A model generated the notes under the pieces. The model did not search any database. It was not told where the DNA came from and worked only from the letters and a program-made list of their open reading frames with translations. From positions 124,001 through 188,000 of the forward strand of contig JAYKKI010000128.1 in NCBI GenBank assembly GCA_039881145.1: a stretch of DNA of 64,000 nucleotides. Reading direction: 5' to 3'. The position numbers were made by a program, and so were the translations under genes. This document shows, piece after piece, positions 11,421-26,140 of the stretch (position 1 is the stretch's first letter; each line of letters opens with the position of its first letter). Source of the DNA: Druceiella hillmani. Its lineage: Eukaryota > Arthropoda > Insecta > Lepidoptera > Hepialidae.

Positions 11421-14400
11421 AATAAAAAGGGCTATCTCAAAAATTTTCGAATCGATGGATCATAAGTTTTAAATAAGCGATTTTAATGACTTATGGGGAA
11501 AATCATAACAACAAGAAAAAAAGTAATAAAAACCACTTAAATTGAGCTTTAGTCAATACTGATTATTTTCCGTCTTCATGTTTTTGACAACTTGCTGTAT
11601 ACTCGAATGAATTTTCTTTTGTTGTTAATTTATAATCACAAAGTATCATTTAGCAACTTTCCTAATTTATTATCTCTTATTTTCTGAGCAAGAAAAAAAT
11701 TAGCGCTTTGATTTTACTGAGCTACTCCTGGACGACGCAAATTTAAGAAACGTATTAACAGAATAAATTTTTTATTTCCTTCACCTTCACACTATTCTGT
11801 GAAATTCAAAGGAAAAACGCAATTTTTTGCAGAAACGATTTGATGTGGAAGCTTAAAATTTAGCTCAAGATTGCAATATATGAAACCTTACATATCCTAG
11901 TAGTTATTATTCAAAAAAAATTACGTTGGAATTTTAGGAAGGGTTCAAACTAAATACACCAAAAAAATTTACTAGTCCACAAATAGTATGGGGTATTATT
12001 TGACAGGTCTACTTATAAGGGCCTAAAAAGAATTTAATACTTTATTTTTAGACATATACTGAAAAATACGCAAAAAATATACGTCCCCCCATTATTTCTG
12101 AGGCCAATAAATTTAAAATTATGAAAATTAATTGAGTTTTTAGAAGCCATCCATAAGCTATAGCAAAATTATATCGATGACTCTAAATGTAATTTTTTAA
12201 TAGAGCACCACTTTTTTGACGCTTACGGAATTTAGTGGAAAATTTATTTACGTTGCAAAAATAAATACTTGCAAGTAGTTTAATAATAATAATATGTACC
12301 CTCAAATATTTAGAATCATTAAATGTTTACAGAAGTCTTGTAGAGCAAGTCTTATTCGTCGCCGTTTTTTTTTAAATAACAATGACAATTTCTGTGGGAG
12401 AATGACGGCAAAATGTTGCCATCCTCTTTTCTCACACGTGCACTAAACAATAAGCACAATGTCGTATTATTGATCAATATATTCTTTACATTTATTTATC
12501 AACCCACTCATTAGTACAACTACACTTAGTACAACTTTTCTTGTTTATGGATAGGTTACATTCAACTAATAGAACAATGGTACCAAGTAAATGGAAAGTT
12601 CAAATATTCAAGGAACAGTTCAATATTTTTGACTTTATTTTTAAAAACACTTTAATCAAATATTTAACCGGCAAGCGAATATATATATATATATACTTTA
12701 CTATGGACCTGGTTCTAGATTTAAATTGATTATATGAAATGCCGTCGTCCTCAGTTCAAATGATTAAAAGTAGATTTAGTACAAATGATTTTTTTTTACA
12801 AAAGTCATGTTTATCGAAAACTTAATTAAAGTGGCAAACCCTTCTTTTACAAATTTTTCAGATACAAACAGCATAGTTTGAAATAAATCTCTGAAAATTT
12901 GATTGGTTGCTTTTATAAAGTTTGTTAACAGGACAATGGAATATGTATCTACATGTACGATGCGAAAACTGTAGTATCATTAATGATTTTGTTACCGAAT
13001 ATTTTGCAACATTCTTATAATAGAACGTTTCGCAAAATTTCTTCTGCGAGTTAAAGTATAGTCGTTGAAACAAATAAAAGTTTAATCAATTTGTAATTGA
13101 AAGTTTAAGCTAAAATTATAATTGTACTACATTCTACGCATGTAATTATGTTAATAAACGTTAACTTTTCATGGTTTCGCAGGTACCTCCAAAAGAAAAT
13201 AACAGAATCCTTACAAGTTTCTCATGTATCATCAATTACACCCACTTTTCTCAAATACCGCTTGACGTAGAAACTTGAAATTAAGTAGTGGTATACTAAT
13301 ACTAGTGGTATAATTTATTCTTAATATTCAGAAATATCAGCGTGGAAATTTTGAACGTGAGAAAATAAATATTCGATTCTTTTTTAACTTATTTATCGTA
13401 CAAAATATCAACTAAAAGAGCGATAGAAATTCTAAAAATCTGTGTAAAATTTTTACATAGGATTTTTCTAAAAAGTTTATGCAATGTTTCTCAGAAAGCG
13501 TTTGACCTTGATAATTATAATTTTGCATAATCACAAAACATATAGCACAATCAAAGGCAAACACAATCATAGCCAATCTCGAAAATTTTTTTTAATTTTA
13601 TGCAGCGCTTGAGAAAGCCAATTTATAAGTATTTCAAAACAATTTTTACTTTAACTTTAGTATTGCGTTTTTCTCGAAATAATGTTAAAACTATCCAAAA
13701 ATGTTTCCTCCTAGCCTTTTCCTCCAAAACTTCCGAAAAAGGAAATTGCTATGAAACAGCGTAATTAGAAACTACATAAAAAATAAAGCAACGTTTCAAA
13801 ATACCATATTTTTGTCATATTCACGATACTTTTACCCCCATGAACGATCAAACTAGGTGATATATTTACATAATGAAAAATGATATTAAAATTAGTGAAT
13901 AGTTTATTAGAGACAGCACATAATATTAAATGTTTATATGTTCCCAACCGTGACCAAAAACCTCGTAATGCGAGGGTTACTGGTACTCAACAAGTTTATT
14001 TTACATATTACGAATATAGAGAGATGAAATTGTAAGATGTGAAATTATACGTGCAGCTAACAGATCCGACATTGCTATAAGCTTTAAGATCCACGAAAGC
14101 CGAGACAAGGAAAGTATGCTCTCTAACTTTGTGTTCGTCTTGAACTAACAGGAAAAGAGTTTCCCAACTTTTCGCCCGTAGCAAAAAGGATACATAAAAT
14201 TTAACGGGTTTAGTTCTACCGACGTCAAATTTATGTTACTATTTGGAAGTCTTCATATACGACAATTTCTACGCGTAGTAGAGTTTTCGTTGTTTTTGTG
14301 AGTTCCAAAAATTTCGTTTACTTTATTTATAAATTTATAAGACAAAATTAATATTATAAGACTTTACATTTGTAAAGTTAGCACAAAGAAATGAAATTTT

Positions 14401-15129
14401 TATCTCCCGAAAATCTTTAACTACGACAACCTCCTCCATTTAATTAAAAAAACTGAAAAGCTTTTTTGGAATAAATTCCAGATAAAACTCAGATTACCTC
14501 GCAGAGTTACTTTTATGCTTCTTGTACTTTGAAAAAGAAACGAAAATATAATATTGTGCTCTAACATAAACATACACACCTTCAATATACATGTAACGGT
14601 AGAACTCACACTATAAAGGCAACATCGCATTTCGGTATATATAAACATTTGAAGGCGTATGAAATTTCTATGAAACCATTAAAACTATAATTTTCTAAAA
14701 TTAAAGTATAATTTTTCATCATATATACTGCCTAGCAAATATTACACTGGAGAATTCAATTTTAATAATAACTGAAAAATACTCTTAATAACTGTAAAAT
14801 TGCGAATCATAATAGAAGTTTTTTAATGAACTTCAGGTATAAAATCCAGGGTAACATATTTTCCGTAAACATTTTCAACAATATCTCTAAAAGTATCTTG
14901 TCGAAAGTTTATTTTCAAAACTTTATCAATATCTTTTGAATTTTTTTAAAATTAAGTACATGAAATATAATAAATATATATTTAAGCCCCAGTAAACATA
15001 AACACAAAAAAATAGATATAATTTTACAGACACGTTATCGAAAATTATGGTTGCTTTCTCAAATACTTTTATATTAGTAATTTTGAGAGTTAACTTTTGA
15101 AATATAAGCAATTTAATATGCATAAAACT
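11421..15129. other. AT-rich DNA, no certain gene
   Basis: Frames at 12541-12729, 12858-13073, 13765-13947, 14421-14648 and 14926-15123 lack motifs. About 14040-14290 is less AT-rich than its flanks and may be conserved non-coding sequence. A segment at about 14860-14900 (AACATTTTCAACAATATCTC) repeats, diverged, at 15168-15190 and may be a piece of the dispersed repeat next door. CCTCGTAATGCGAGG near 13961 resembles the left end of that family on the minus strand, without further support. Confidence 0.5.
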
Positions 15130-15480
15130 TCAAGTTTCTATACCAGAGTTTCTTAGAAAAATGTTGAAAACATTTTTAACAACATCTCGAGAACTACCTC
15201 AGATTAAATCAGAACATGTTTTTTATATTTTTATAATAGTTAAAAATCGTTCTTCTATACAACATAACCCTTCTTTAGCATGTCCCATATTACCTGTCCA
15301 AAATCTCCATATAAATACTTCTGAGTGTAAAATTTTGAAATATATAATTAATTTGCTTTGTCAATATGATAAATTTGAAGTCTCTTCGTTCAACGGTGTC
15401 TGAGAAAAAGGCTGTGACCGACAGACTGACAGGTGAAGACATGAATGACCTAATAATAGTGTAATCCTATTAAGTCACGG
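15130..15480 (+). repeat. Dispersed repeat, right part
   Basis: Contains CCAAAATCTCCATATAAATA, GAGTGTAAAATTTTGAAATA, TTGAAGTCTCTTCGTTCAAC, GGTGTCTGAGAAAAAGGCTG and TGACCGACAGACTGACAGG, then AGTGTAATCCTATTAAG. This is the clearest right-hand region in the window and anchors the other, more decayed copies. The 80-codon frame at 15161-15403 is a translation of this repeat. Confidence 0.75.
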
Positions 15481-18400
15481 TGAGCTGTTTCAAAATAATA
15501 TCGACTGAGTTTTTTAATTGAGTCTTAGTAATAAGCTACAGTTTAATGTGAGCAAATGCGTAATGATAACATATTTCCGCTAACGTGCGCCCTTGATGCA
15601 GAATTAAGGGTTAAATAGAAAGTCGCTGGAAAAAGTATCACACATGCATGATCTCGTTGTAATTATGGATTTAATTTTGCACGATCACATCATTGAAACC
15701 TGTCAGAAGGTCTACAGATTGCTAATATTTTTCATGTAATATTCTCACGATTTCGATGAAAGTGTATATATTGTGAGTTTGTTTTGATTCTTTAGTCCGT
15801 AATAACCTTCAAAGCAATACAGTCTGATTCCCACATGACGGAAATTATATACTTATGTTTGAGAAAATAAAAAGTTTAATAAATGTTTACATGAAAAAGT
15901 GTACGGTTGCTGTCCTCATTTGTTTCTTCCAGATTTTGTAATGGCATAGTCGGATGTAATTCAATTTAACTCCGACGGGAATAGTTTTGATAATACATTT
16001 TTGAAACTATTAAATAATTAGTTGATAACACTTCGGCTTTGACTTTAGAAACGCTTTATACGCCTGTGTGAGGAGGGAGTCATATATCATATGAACTGCC
16101 TATAGCGCCTACGAATATATTGCCTGTTAATCAATGAGATATTCGGATAGGCGCCATACTTTGATATTTTTTTTTGATCCAATGACCACTTTGGGATCTT
16201 ATAAGTTTTACATAGGGGTTTTGGGAAAAAAAAGAAAAATTAAGTTAGTAAGCCTACTTGAATGAATAATTAGAATTTGAATTAAAAATTGACGAAAAAC
16301 TGTTATGTGAAGTATCTAAAGAAAGGTTATTAAAAAAATCATTACAAGACTACTGCCACCATTTAAATTAACACAAAATTTAATATTGTATTTGCTTAAA
16401 ACACGCTTAATAAATAAAATTAAAAACACGATTTCTTAAAAACAGGCTATAAATAAAATTAAAGGAAACGTGAGCTTAACTGCAATGATATCTTCTTCGT
16501 CTTCGGATAAAGTTAAATGGAATAAATTAAAACAAAGTTAGACGCTGGTTGACATCTTCGGTTGTAATTGCAACTCTCGTTGAAAAGGGATTATTCCACT
16601 GAACTCGTCGTTGACAAACTGAACTTTATGGATTTAGACTATTATTTTGTAAACAATACTTATTGGGAATCATTTTATCAGTATCTGACCGTTGTCCAAG
16701 TTTGTTATATTATTTGATAATGGTCCAGTAAGGAAATTCTAAGATGAGTATTCATTATTGTCACATTGAATAATTCGTGTATGTAGGAACCTAATTTACA
16801 TTTCAATAGATTTATATGAGTAATATATTATTTAATTTATTTTTTACTGAATAAACTTAAATAACGTGTTTATTTTATACTGTGTTTTTATACGTGTTAA
16901 CTTATGCTTGTACTGAATATTCCTGAATGATTTTCCCTATTCGGGATTACAGATAGGTACTATCAACAATGGTTGGGTAGCAGCAGGTTTGAAAATTAAT
17001 AATGTTTCTTAATCAGTAATAACTTTTTTCATATTTTTAATACAAAAAAATTCGGTATAAAGTATTCCCGCAAAACTTTCTTATAGTGTAGAGTAAGTGG
17101 ATATTTTCTACTTTAATTATTTTCTTTTTAACAGGCATACGCTTTTAATACACTCACTTGACTTGCATTCCACTTGCTCCAAATATTCAAAAATAATCTC
17201 GTATAACTTACGCTAAATTGTTGTCTCCGAACCATTGGAAGGTACATCAAAATTATGGAGCCAAGGTTGATAAAATTGACGTGCCAGGCCGATATGAAAC
17301 GAACGTCTCAGGCGATATTTTTGAATTAATTTAGTTTCTTTTAATATATATTAACTTCATGGAACCTCTGAAGACCTCCTGAATCGCGGAGTGCTATAAT
17401 AATGGAGAAAAAATAACTTCTGTATTCCTTTTTTAAAAGTTGCTGAACTAATGTGTGAAAATATAATGGCTGTGATAAGTAAGTAAAGATGTGTGTTTAT
17501 TACTAATTGAATTTTATTGCAATATCATAATAAAAATGTTTCCGTTTTGTTTAGGGATAGATTAAAGTAAATTCACTTAAAATTTTCCTTGAATACTGAT
17601 CTGATTATGAGAAATCCAGAATACAGCGATTAAAATATATCCACGCATACCACTTACAGGTACCGGAGATATATATTTTCGGTTTACTCTTACTAAATTA
17701 TAGACCAAAATTTTGTCAAGAATAAATGTTTTCCATTTTTTCTTGATTTGGGTTTGCTTCCTATTCATCGTCTTATATTTTACAGCCACATTTTAAGTTG
17801 GTTCATTAAGCATTGAATTTTATACGGTTAACATATAGAATTAAATAATCTATTTTGCCGACTTGCACAACGTAAAGAAATAATGAAATATCTTACGAAC
17901 CTCAGGCATTCATTTTATTACGAAGATACATTTAATCTATTTTCTTAAATATTTGTGCATTATAAACCAACTAATATATTATGAAACTTACAAAACATAA
18001 GTAATGGTTCCATGTTACACTTATAAGTGATGTATGGAGATATATTTAGGTCGTTGCATTTTTGACGTCTTAAAATCAAATGCATATGCAGTGAAAATTT
18101 CAAGTGAATCTTAATCCGCTATCCTTTTCAAGTGAATATTATAATTTATCCTACATTTTGTGACATTTTTACTTAAAATAACTTAAAAAATTTCATTATA
18201 AAATGGCTTTGAACCATTGTAATCCTATATAGTGGCATAAGCAATGTATGTATAAGTATCGTATTATCGCATTACATAGCGTTAGCAATAATTAAATTTA
18301 AAAACCAAAACATTAATTATATAAATACTTCAGGAAAGTTTCACGCTCCAAGCATTTATATGGATAAGTAATATTTGATCCTTTGATTTTGAAAATAATG

Positions 18401-20020
18401 CAGATAACTCAGTAAAACTATTTAAATACAGAATTATGGTTGAAATGATTCCGTATTTGTTTAATTAAAATATTAGAATATTGGTCAAATCTATCCACTT
18501 CATAAATAATCAGATACACGGTTTTCGGTTTAGATAACCTTAATTTGTCTAAGTTTTGTTCAAATAAATGTAAAGTTCATTCAATGGCTTTGTTTGTGGT
18601 CTTGTGGTATATTGCGTTATAATTTATAAAACACTGTGTGCTTTAATGATGAGAAATGTAGATTTTCTGTACGCAAGTGAAAATTTTTAGTCGATTTCCT
18701 TAACAGGCTTCTACAAACATTTTTATCTAACTTAAGGCAATTGTCGCCAATTTGCGGTATAAAACTTTGTGGTCATTTTCTTAAATTATTAATATAAAAA
18801 TCATAAGTAAAATACTAATTTAACGCTGAGATTTATTAATTATTTTAAACCTGAAATATGCTTAAGTATCGAAGGGGTTTTTGATTTTCTTTGTCTTAAA
18901 TTTGTGACTAAATATTGTGAAAAACCCGAAACTGGAATATCGCTAAATAATCCTAAATATAGGTTTACTAATTTTTCAAAGTTGTCACTTACCTAAGCAT
19001 GTTAATTTATTTTGTAGATGGTAAATGCTAATACTTTCATTAGTCATTCGATAATGCATGCAATGAAAAATAAGAAAATCAAATAAATTATATTTTTGTT
19101 TCTCATATGGCATTCCAAAACACTGTCTTTTGGTTTTTAATATTTTTAGAAAATAGGTCTAATAGTTTACGCGTGGAAGCAGAAAAAATAAACAAAGAAA
19201 TTCAATTTTGCATTTATTATAATAATTGGAATTAATTTATCTTTAAAAACTTAGCTAATTTGGAAAAAGCAGTCAAGATTTCACAAAGGTTTGTTTTAAA
19301 AATGTAGAAGATTCCGATAAAAATGTAAATCTGTATTTACTGAATATTATACATATCACAAAATTCAACATGTTTATCACATTGACATCCGGAGAGCTAT
19401 GTGAAGAGAAAATTGTACAGGTTTTATAAATCCTATTATATGCAAAGCAATTGATAGATAAGAATTTATTGTATTCAACAAATTTGAAGAAAAACTCTAA
19501 CTCACTTGTCTAATAGTATATTTTGCTAACAAAGCACTCGAAAACTTACTTGCTTTCATCTCAATATTTTTATTGCCATATTTAAAACAGCAACTTGGCT
19601 CCATTTATTTTAATATTTTAATGAGGTGCAATTTTACATGAATTGAAGAAAAATTACAAAGGAATAAATTAAAATGGATAATGATCTATATCCTGCTGCA
19701 AAATTTTTAATCTGACTTTAGAAATATACCAAATAATTGTGAATATAGGATAAAAAATAGCATGCAATAATTATTTTTTAGCCTGGCGTCTGATGTGGAC
19801 GCACAGCTGACTATTGCCGAAGAGTAAAAATAACACCAAGGTAACGGGAAAATTTTAAAGATTTCTAATTCTATATAACGCTCCATATCTATTTTTTCAG
19901 TATGAAATATGAGCAAATAACGTTGTTAAAGATTTACTTCCGTTTCATAAAATCAAGTAGTTTCAGAGGTGCTTGGAACTAAATCATTCAATATCATTAC
20001 ATTTATAATTATTTACAGAA
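15481..20020. other. AT-rich DNA, no gene seen
   Basis: About 15480-15720 is less AT-rich and could be conserved non-coding DNA. At 16098-16159, CGCCTACGAATAT faces ATATTCGGATAGGCGC across a ~20-nt loop, an imperfect inverted repeat. Frames at 17577-17789 and 19707-19916 show no motif. Confidence 0.5.

Positions 20021-20070
<50 letters not shown>
20021..20070. repeat. (AT)n microsatellite, about 50 bp
   Basis: TATATGTA followed by a pure TA run, ending before a poly-T stretch. Confidence 0.95.
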
Positions 20071-20071
<1 letters not shown>

Positions 20072-23000
20072 TTTTTTTTCAAAGGCGGTATTGATTTCTA
20101 AAATTTAAGAGATGTTATGAATGTAATTGAAAAAAAAAACAAAAAAAAAGTATATAGAACTATGATTAATGATTTATCCCAACTTTGCATGGAAGTGAAT
20201 AATAAATAAAGGCAAGCCGATTTCTTACTCTTTATTAATACATGTACCGTTCACGCATGTAGGGTGTACAAATAATTCTGCGCCAAAGGCGACCAAAGAA
20301 TTCTGATGAAACCTATTAATATGAAATGTTGGTGCGATTTAAAGTCCATATATTTAAAAGAATATTTTTTCCTCGCAAAATTATCTATATATTTCCACTT
20401 ATAAGATTATAATTGTCAAAGTATAGATATTTTACTGTAATTTTGTATTCTATCCATCATTTCTTGGGAAAACTATTTGTCATTTATTGAATAAGTAGAT
20501 ATCTTAGTTTGTTAAATAAATAAAAAATGGGATTTCTCAAGAATATCACCGATGGGCAGAATTCGAAATGACAGGGAAATATGTCCACATTGACAATTAC
20601 AATACATACTCGTAAATATCACTATTTCTGCGCGTATTAACCTTTATTTTCTTTTAGACGGTTTTTTTCATCTACATTCTTATTGTATAAATAAATAACG
20701 TTTATCTAGAATAGAAAAGAGAACAAATAATAAAACACCACACTAGTTTTTTCCAATACTATTTCCTTTTTTTATACCGTACATATAATTTCGGTCGCAT
20801 TTAGTATTATTTTGAAAATATCTTTTACATGTATTTGAAAATGTTTATTGCATCCCTAACTTTTCTCGGTTAACTGCTTCTGTTTTTTATCCAAAATTGT
20901 ATTATAAATCAACTCACCTTTTTTAACTTTTTCAGATTACTTTCAAGTTTTAATTCTAGGTAAATTAAACTGAATTAAAAATCATGTCAAAAAAAATTAT
21001 ACCCTGAAACTTAACGTCTTTTTATCCTCCGGCAATAGGTGTTTACAACAAAAACAATATTCACATACATTTATTTACCATTCGGTTGGCATCTAATAAA
21101 CCCTTGGACAAAGTGTATCAAAATTAGATCACGTGTTAGTCAAACTGAATATTTTCACTTCTAATATGACGGCTACTCAACATTTTCAGGTGACAAAAAC
21201 TTAACCTGAGGTCTAATGTTTCTTTTAATTTTTAATAATTCAATGTCGTTGAAATAATTAGAGAAACTCAAGTTTTCTTCTTTCAGTCTTTGGAACTAGT
21301 TCTTCGCTATATCATAATGGAGTACGCCTTCATCAATCGATGATATCATGCATATTGCTTCTTTTGTTTTTCGCCCTAAATGCTTTTCACGAAAATAGAA
21401 CACTTTAGTTCCATATTTCATTTATTTTTTTATGTTTTGAACTCTGTTGTTTATTGAAGGATTAAGCATCGCTCTCTTTGTAGACCAACCTGATAGCTCA
21501 ATTAAAAATAATATAAAACTTTACTATGAAAACTATTCTTCGAGTACTCAGAAAAAGTTTTTGTATTTTTGCAGTATTCTTCCATCTATGTAGTTCAACA
21601 TTGATTCAGTGTACTTTTATCATTGTGCAATGACCTATTTTAGATTTAGAAATAATTTTTTCGTCCTAAAATCAAGTCATCAAATATTACAGAAAAATAT
21701 ATGAAGTAACTAAAGAGATAGAGTCATAGAGATAAAATCATAAACGAAAATATCTTTTCGAATATTTAATTTTTTCCTAAAGTTTTCTTATAAATATTTT
21801 CGAGTGTTAGCTATACTGCATTACAATAGCTTTATTAGGGTCATATGTTTTATGAAAAATACAGTCGTGAAAACAAACAGGATCAATAGATCACTTCGAT
21901 ATTGTAAAAGAACTTTCATGTTTTTTGTACTAAACTTACAAAAGAATGAAAAAACTGAAATATATTTATATCACAATAGAATTTTTCATGAAATTGAATA
22001 AAGGAATTAAAAAAACACTCACATTATACCTATGCAAAAACTCGGAAGTAAAAAAAGTTTTTTTTTAATACGAATAACATTATTGAATTGTTTGTTACAG
22101 AAAATTACCTAATGAAATTCATTCAAATTGCTAACTAATTTAAAATTATCATTTCGCGATGTTAAAGAGTGTAATTAGGGAATTAGAATTAAACACTTTG
22201 CGATGCTAAGTAAAACAGTAAAAACCAATTTTTAACTTTGATAGAATTAATACATAAAGGAAATAACAATCAGCGAGCATAGGAATGAAAATTAAAACTC
22301 GCCAACCAACATTTTAAGCGAGTTTACATGGAATGCTGCATGCTATTTTTCAATATTTCGATGTCATATATATTTAAGATCTATTTAAGATGTGCGTATA
22401 CCAAGCAGTCCTGGAAGTAAATTTTTTTTTAAAACAAAGGGCAATCGGATGATCGCGGTGAACTTTGCTAACTGCACGGGATAAGTAGTTGTTAGCTAGA
22501 TATTTTCTTATTAACAGTAGCGGTATTTTATTTTGTGAAAAAACTGAGGAAATATTCACATAATTGTAGAATTTTATACTGGGTAAATTCATATTAGCTT
22601 GGAGTTTTCATTTCTATTTGTAACAAGAATGTAAACTATACATGGTATCCTTGACGGCCTATTAAATATTAATTCTGTGTTAATTAAACGGAAAACATTT
22701 CATATACTCACACTTATAAAAACAAACAGTGCAAAATCATAACAATTTTCGCTTATGCAAATGTCCCAAAAAACTGTTTTTTGTTTAAAGAAGTCAATTT
22801 TGAATAATTCATTATAATTTCTGACACTCTTCAAATTCTCTTAAACATTGACCCAAAAACCTTCCAAGTTTGCATTTATACGGGAAAAACTTGTATTTTT
22901 TTATATACTTTTTATTAAAACAATCCAAACTTAAAGTATAACCCGAGGACAAAGTATGATTTTAAAAAATTCGTATAATATATAAAAGTTTGTGGGGTAC

Positions 23001-23699
23001 ATTTTCAGAAATTGATTATAATATACGTAAAAAGACATTATAATAAACTGTTGTTGGGGGTAAATTTAAAGGCAGTGCTGAGATTTTTCATCACGAAACA
23101 AAATATTACATATTAAATGAAATCGAAATGAAATTTCCAAGGAATTTACTTTGAAACAAACCTGTATGAAAACTGTCGTTGAAATGTTGCTAATATTGTT
23201 GGGTCATTTCAACACTTCGGACACAACTTAATTTTGTTTTGTATCTGCTTTATGCACATGATAATTTTTTTCTCCACTCGATGTATCCAAATAGTTTCAA
23301 AATGAACTTTATTTTAGGGGAAATATAAATTATAGACATAAATCACTTTGCTTTTAAATATAAATTACTCATCCATTAAGACCCAAAATAACTTAAATTT
23401 ATAAAAAATAAAATATCTTTTCCTTTCTGCGTTCCACAACATATGAAGAAATTATTATAATTTCATCATAGCCGTCCATCCTTTCGTCAAAGTTTTACAG
23501 CATACAAAGTTTGGGACCAAGTAAATGAAATTTTACAAACGGATTCCATATACATAGATTAATATTCAGTATGAGAATTTTTTTTTACTTCTGATGAAAT
23601 AAAACTGATCTGCCATTTTCTAGCCTCCTTTAGGGTTTATTAAGCTTAAAAATGTCATACAATGAATTAATTAAATTTGTTGGCTTCTGCACCTGCAGA
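20071..23699. other. AT-rich DNA, no gene seen
   Basis: Frames at 21804-22001 and 22374-22592 have no domain signal. Several A or T homopolymers of 8-10 bp are present (for example near 20130 and 22061). Confidence 0.6.
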
Positions 23700-24370
23700 G
23701 ATAAAGAAGAGACCCTTAGAGGAAACGACGTTGTCCATCCGTCTGTATGTCTGTCAGGACCTTTTTCTCAGGAACGCATTGAGGCATTAAGCTGAAAGTA
23801 GTATATAACACTTAGGGCTACGGTCACTTGTAGGCACTGAAAACTCAATGTTCTAAGTCAGCTCAATAAAAAAATACGGCCATTTTTGCGGCATATTTCG
23901 ACACACAAATAAATCAAAACCCATAAGGCATTTCACGCTAACCTAGAAACATGAATTTGGGAAGAAGCAAGGTCTTATAGCACAGATAAAGGTAAAGATA
24001 CAAAAATCGTTAATTTGTATTTATATCACAAAATTTTTTTTAGATATACCTCTAACTTTTCAAAAAATCTATTTCTATGTCAACATAATAAATGAAAATA
24101 CGGCCATTAATGCCGCATATTATGCCAGGCCATGTAATCCACATATTGTTTTGTATCCCAAAAATGGTTAGTGTGTAATTATATCACATATTTTTATATT
24201 TAAATATGCGCCTATGAAGGATGTGGTAGATAATATATTTTTTTGTTCCAAACAATTTACATTTCAGAAATGGTTTAATAGGAATATTATGTACCAGTAA
24301 TTTTTTATAAATATCTAAATGTGAACGGTACCCTCGTAATGTGAGTTCTTTCCTTAACTGGTTTTTCAAT
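23700..24370 (-). repeat. Dispersed repeat, near full-length copy (subfamily 2)
   Basis: Read on the minus strand, the left end (ACTCACATTACGAGGGTACC) lies near 24350. The right end (CTGAGAAAAAGGTCCTGACA then GACATACAGACGGATGG) lies near 23740. The interior carries AATACGGCCATTTTTGCGGC (23870), which matches the inverse of 58500-58560. A second, diverged copy of that word (AATACGGCCATTAATGCCGC) is at 24096, so this element is about 670 bp with an internal duplication, against about 400 bp for the 58-kb copy. The frame at 24184-24369 is part of the repeat. Confidence 0.72.
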
Positions 24371-26140
24371 AACAGGTTGGAAAAATCTGAAATTATACTA
24401 GAATTTGGTAAGAATATTTAAACAAAAACCTCGCCTGTGAGGACGTTATTATTGACGTTCACGCTGGCCTCGAATTTTGGGGGTAGAAGTAATTATAACT
24501 CTGATAACTTTACGAGTAATCTACGTTATATATGCATTTTTTGAAGATAATTTTTAACAAAGCTTTCTCAAAAAATGATACCACCTATTTATATGTTATC
24601 AAAATATCTATAATAATATGACATGCTACAGGTTGCAATACTTAAGCGTTCTTGTTATTATATTTTTATCGATTGGTCGACATGAGAAGCCAATTATAAA
24701 AACATTTTGTTAAATAGTTTAATTTGTGTAAAAAACTTTCTTCCAAAAACTCCATTTTCCGAACTCATCCATTTTTCTCGACTTCCATTTTTGCGGACTA
24801 TCTTCCCTCGCCTCTTTGCGCTCTATTGGTTTAACTACTATGTAAAACTTTTTACTTAATAGACAATAAAAAAACGCAGGCCGTGTACTTTTAATTTTAG
24901 CGACTATTGTTAAATTTCGGCCGATTGCATCAACAAATTTAAGAAATATGGGCAACTCACATTTTGCAAATATTAACCCTTATTTGCTGCATTTTTTCTC
25001 GCTCCTTTTCAAAAAATATTTATTTCTTTGTCCTAAAATTAACAATTATAAACCCTTTATTAGGTAAAACCAGTGGAAAAGCTGTATATTTGGATCAATA
25101 TATTTTAATTCACTCATTAAGCGGGAAAAAAATAGCGAACTATTTCTTCATAATTATTAATTATATTCCAAATTATTTCTCATTGATTTGCATTTGTAAA
25201 ATTATGTATGTACTGTATTTCCTTTTTCAGAAAAAAACTGTCTGCTCTTTCTAGAAAGGTATGTTCTACAAGTATTTTGCTGTCAAATATATTAACTGTG
25301 GTTTTATGGATATACCTTTTACCAATTAAACAGGTAACAACCGTCAAAATATTACATGGAAAATTTCATCTCATTTTTTAATCCCCAATTTAATTTTTAC
25401 GTGTCCTAAAACAAAATGTTCATAAATATCTTAATATTATTACTTATGGAGAAACAAGATAATATGTTTATGTCGTATGTTTGCGATTTTATTAAATTAT
25501 ATATTGTTCATTAAAACTTCTTTAGTTTGTGATTCCTCGTATCACTAAACAGTCTTTCTTCTTGCCTTTCCGGCCACTTTAAACAAATTATGTACTTTTG
25601 ATTCATGTCTTAGGTGATACGTGCCTTAAAATTAATAAAATTGAGTATTTATAAGTTGTGTAAAGCGTAAAGTGACTTGTCGTAAAATTGGGAATGGTAT
25701 CTAAAATACATATGGGTATTGTTATCTCTCTGACGAAACAATAAGCAATAATTGTAAAAAAAATTAATCAATACCATGATTTACCTGATATTGAGAAAAA
25801 TGAGAAGTGTTCTTCTTTTACTAGGATATTTCAAGGCTGAAAAAGAACGTTTATTTACTTTTAACAATGTATGGTTTTGGTATGTAGATATATATGACCC
25901 ATCCACGGTTTCAAATATCTGGAGCAATTTCAATAAATGAGATATCGTTGGATTCCTTCTAATATTATGTCAAAGTATCATAGGCACTACAAAAATAAAA
26001 TTTTTTTAAATAATTCAAAATTAGTCGTAACGAAAATATTCATAATTTAGGAAATATTGTTATGTATATATAACAAATCCAGCTAAGCAATTTTCTGCTG
26101 ACAAGGACATAAAAGCAGAGTAATGAAAAATAATCAGAAT
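24371..26140. other. AT-rich DNA, no certain gene
   Basis: The minus frame 24719-24955 (78 codons) ends in a charged segment (ERKEAREDSPQKW, residues 45-57) and its DNA is slightly less AT-rich, but I see no family match. The plus frame at 24964-25254 is hydrophobic and low in information. Neither has visible splice or promoter context. Confidence 0.45.

Noticed and set aside
13950..13995. CCTCGTAATGCGAGG hairpin as a minus-strand dispersed-repeat left end
   Set aside because: The neighbouring sequence does not continue the repeat, and one similar word nearby is in the opposite orientation.
16098..16159. Imperfect inverted repeat with a ~20-nt loop as another snap-back duplication
   Set aside because: The loop is much longer and the arms have several indels compared with the other cases; it could be a chance fold or an old transposon end.
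24719..24955. 78-codon minus frame with a charged C-terminal half
   Set aside because: No recognisable family and no gene context. Mentioned in the interval entry but not called as a gene.
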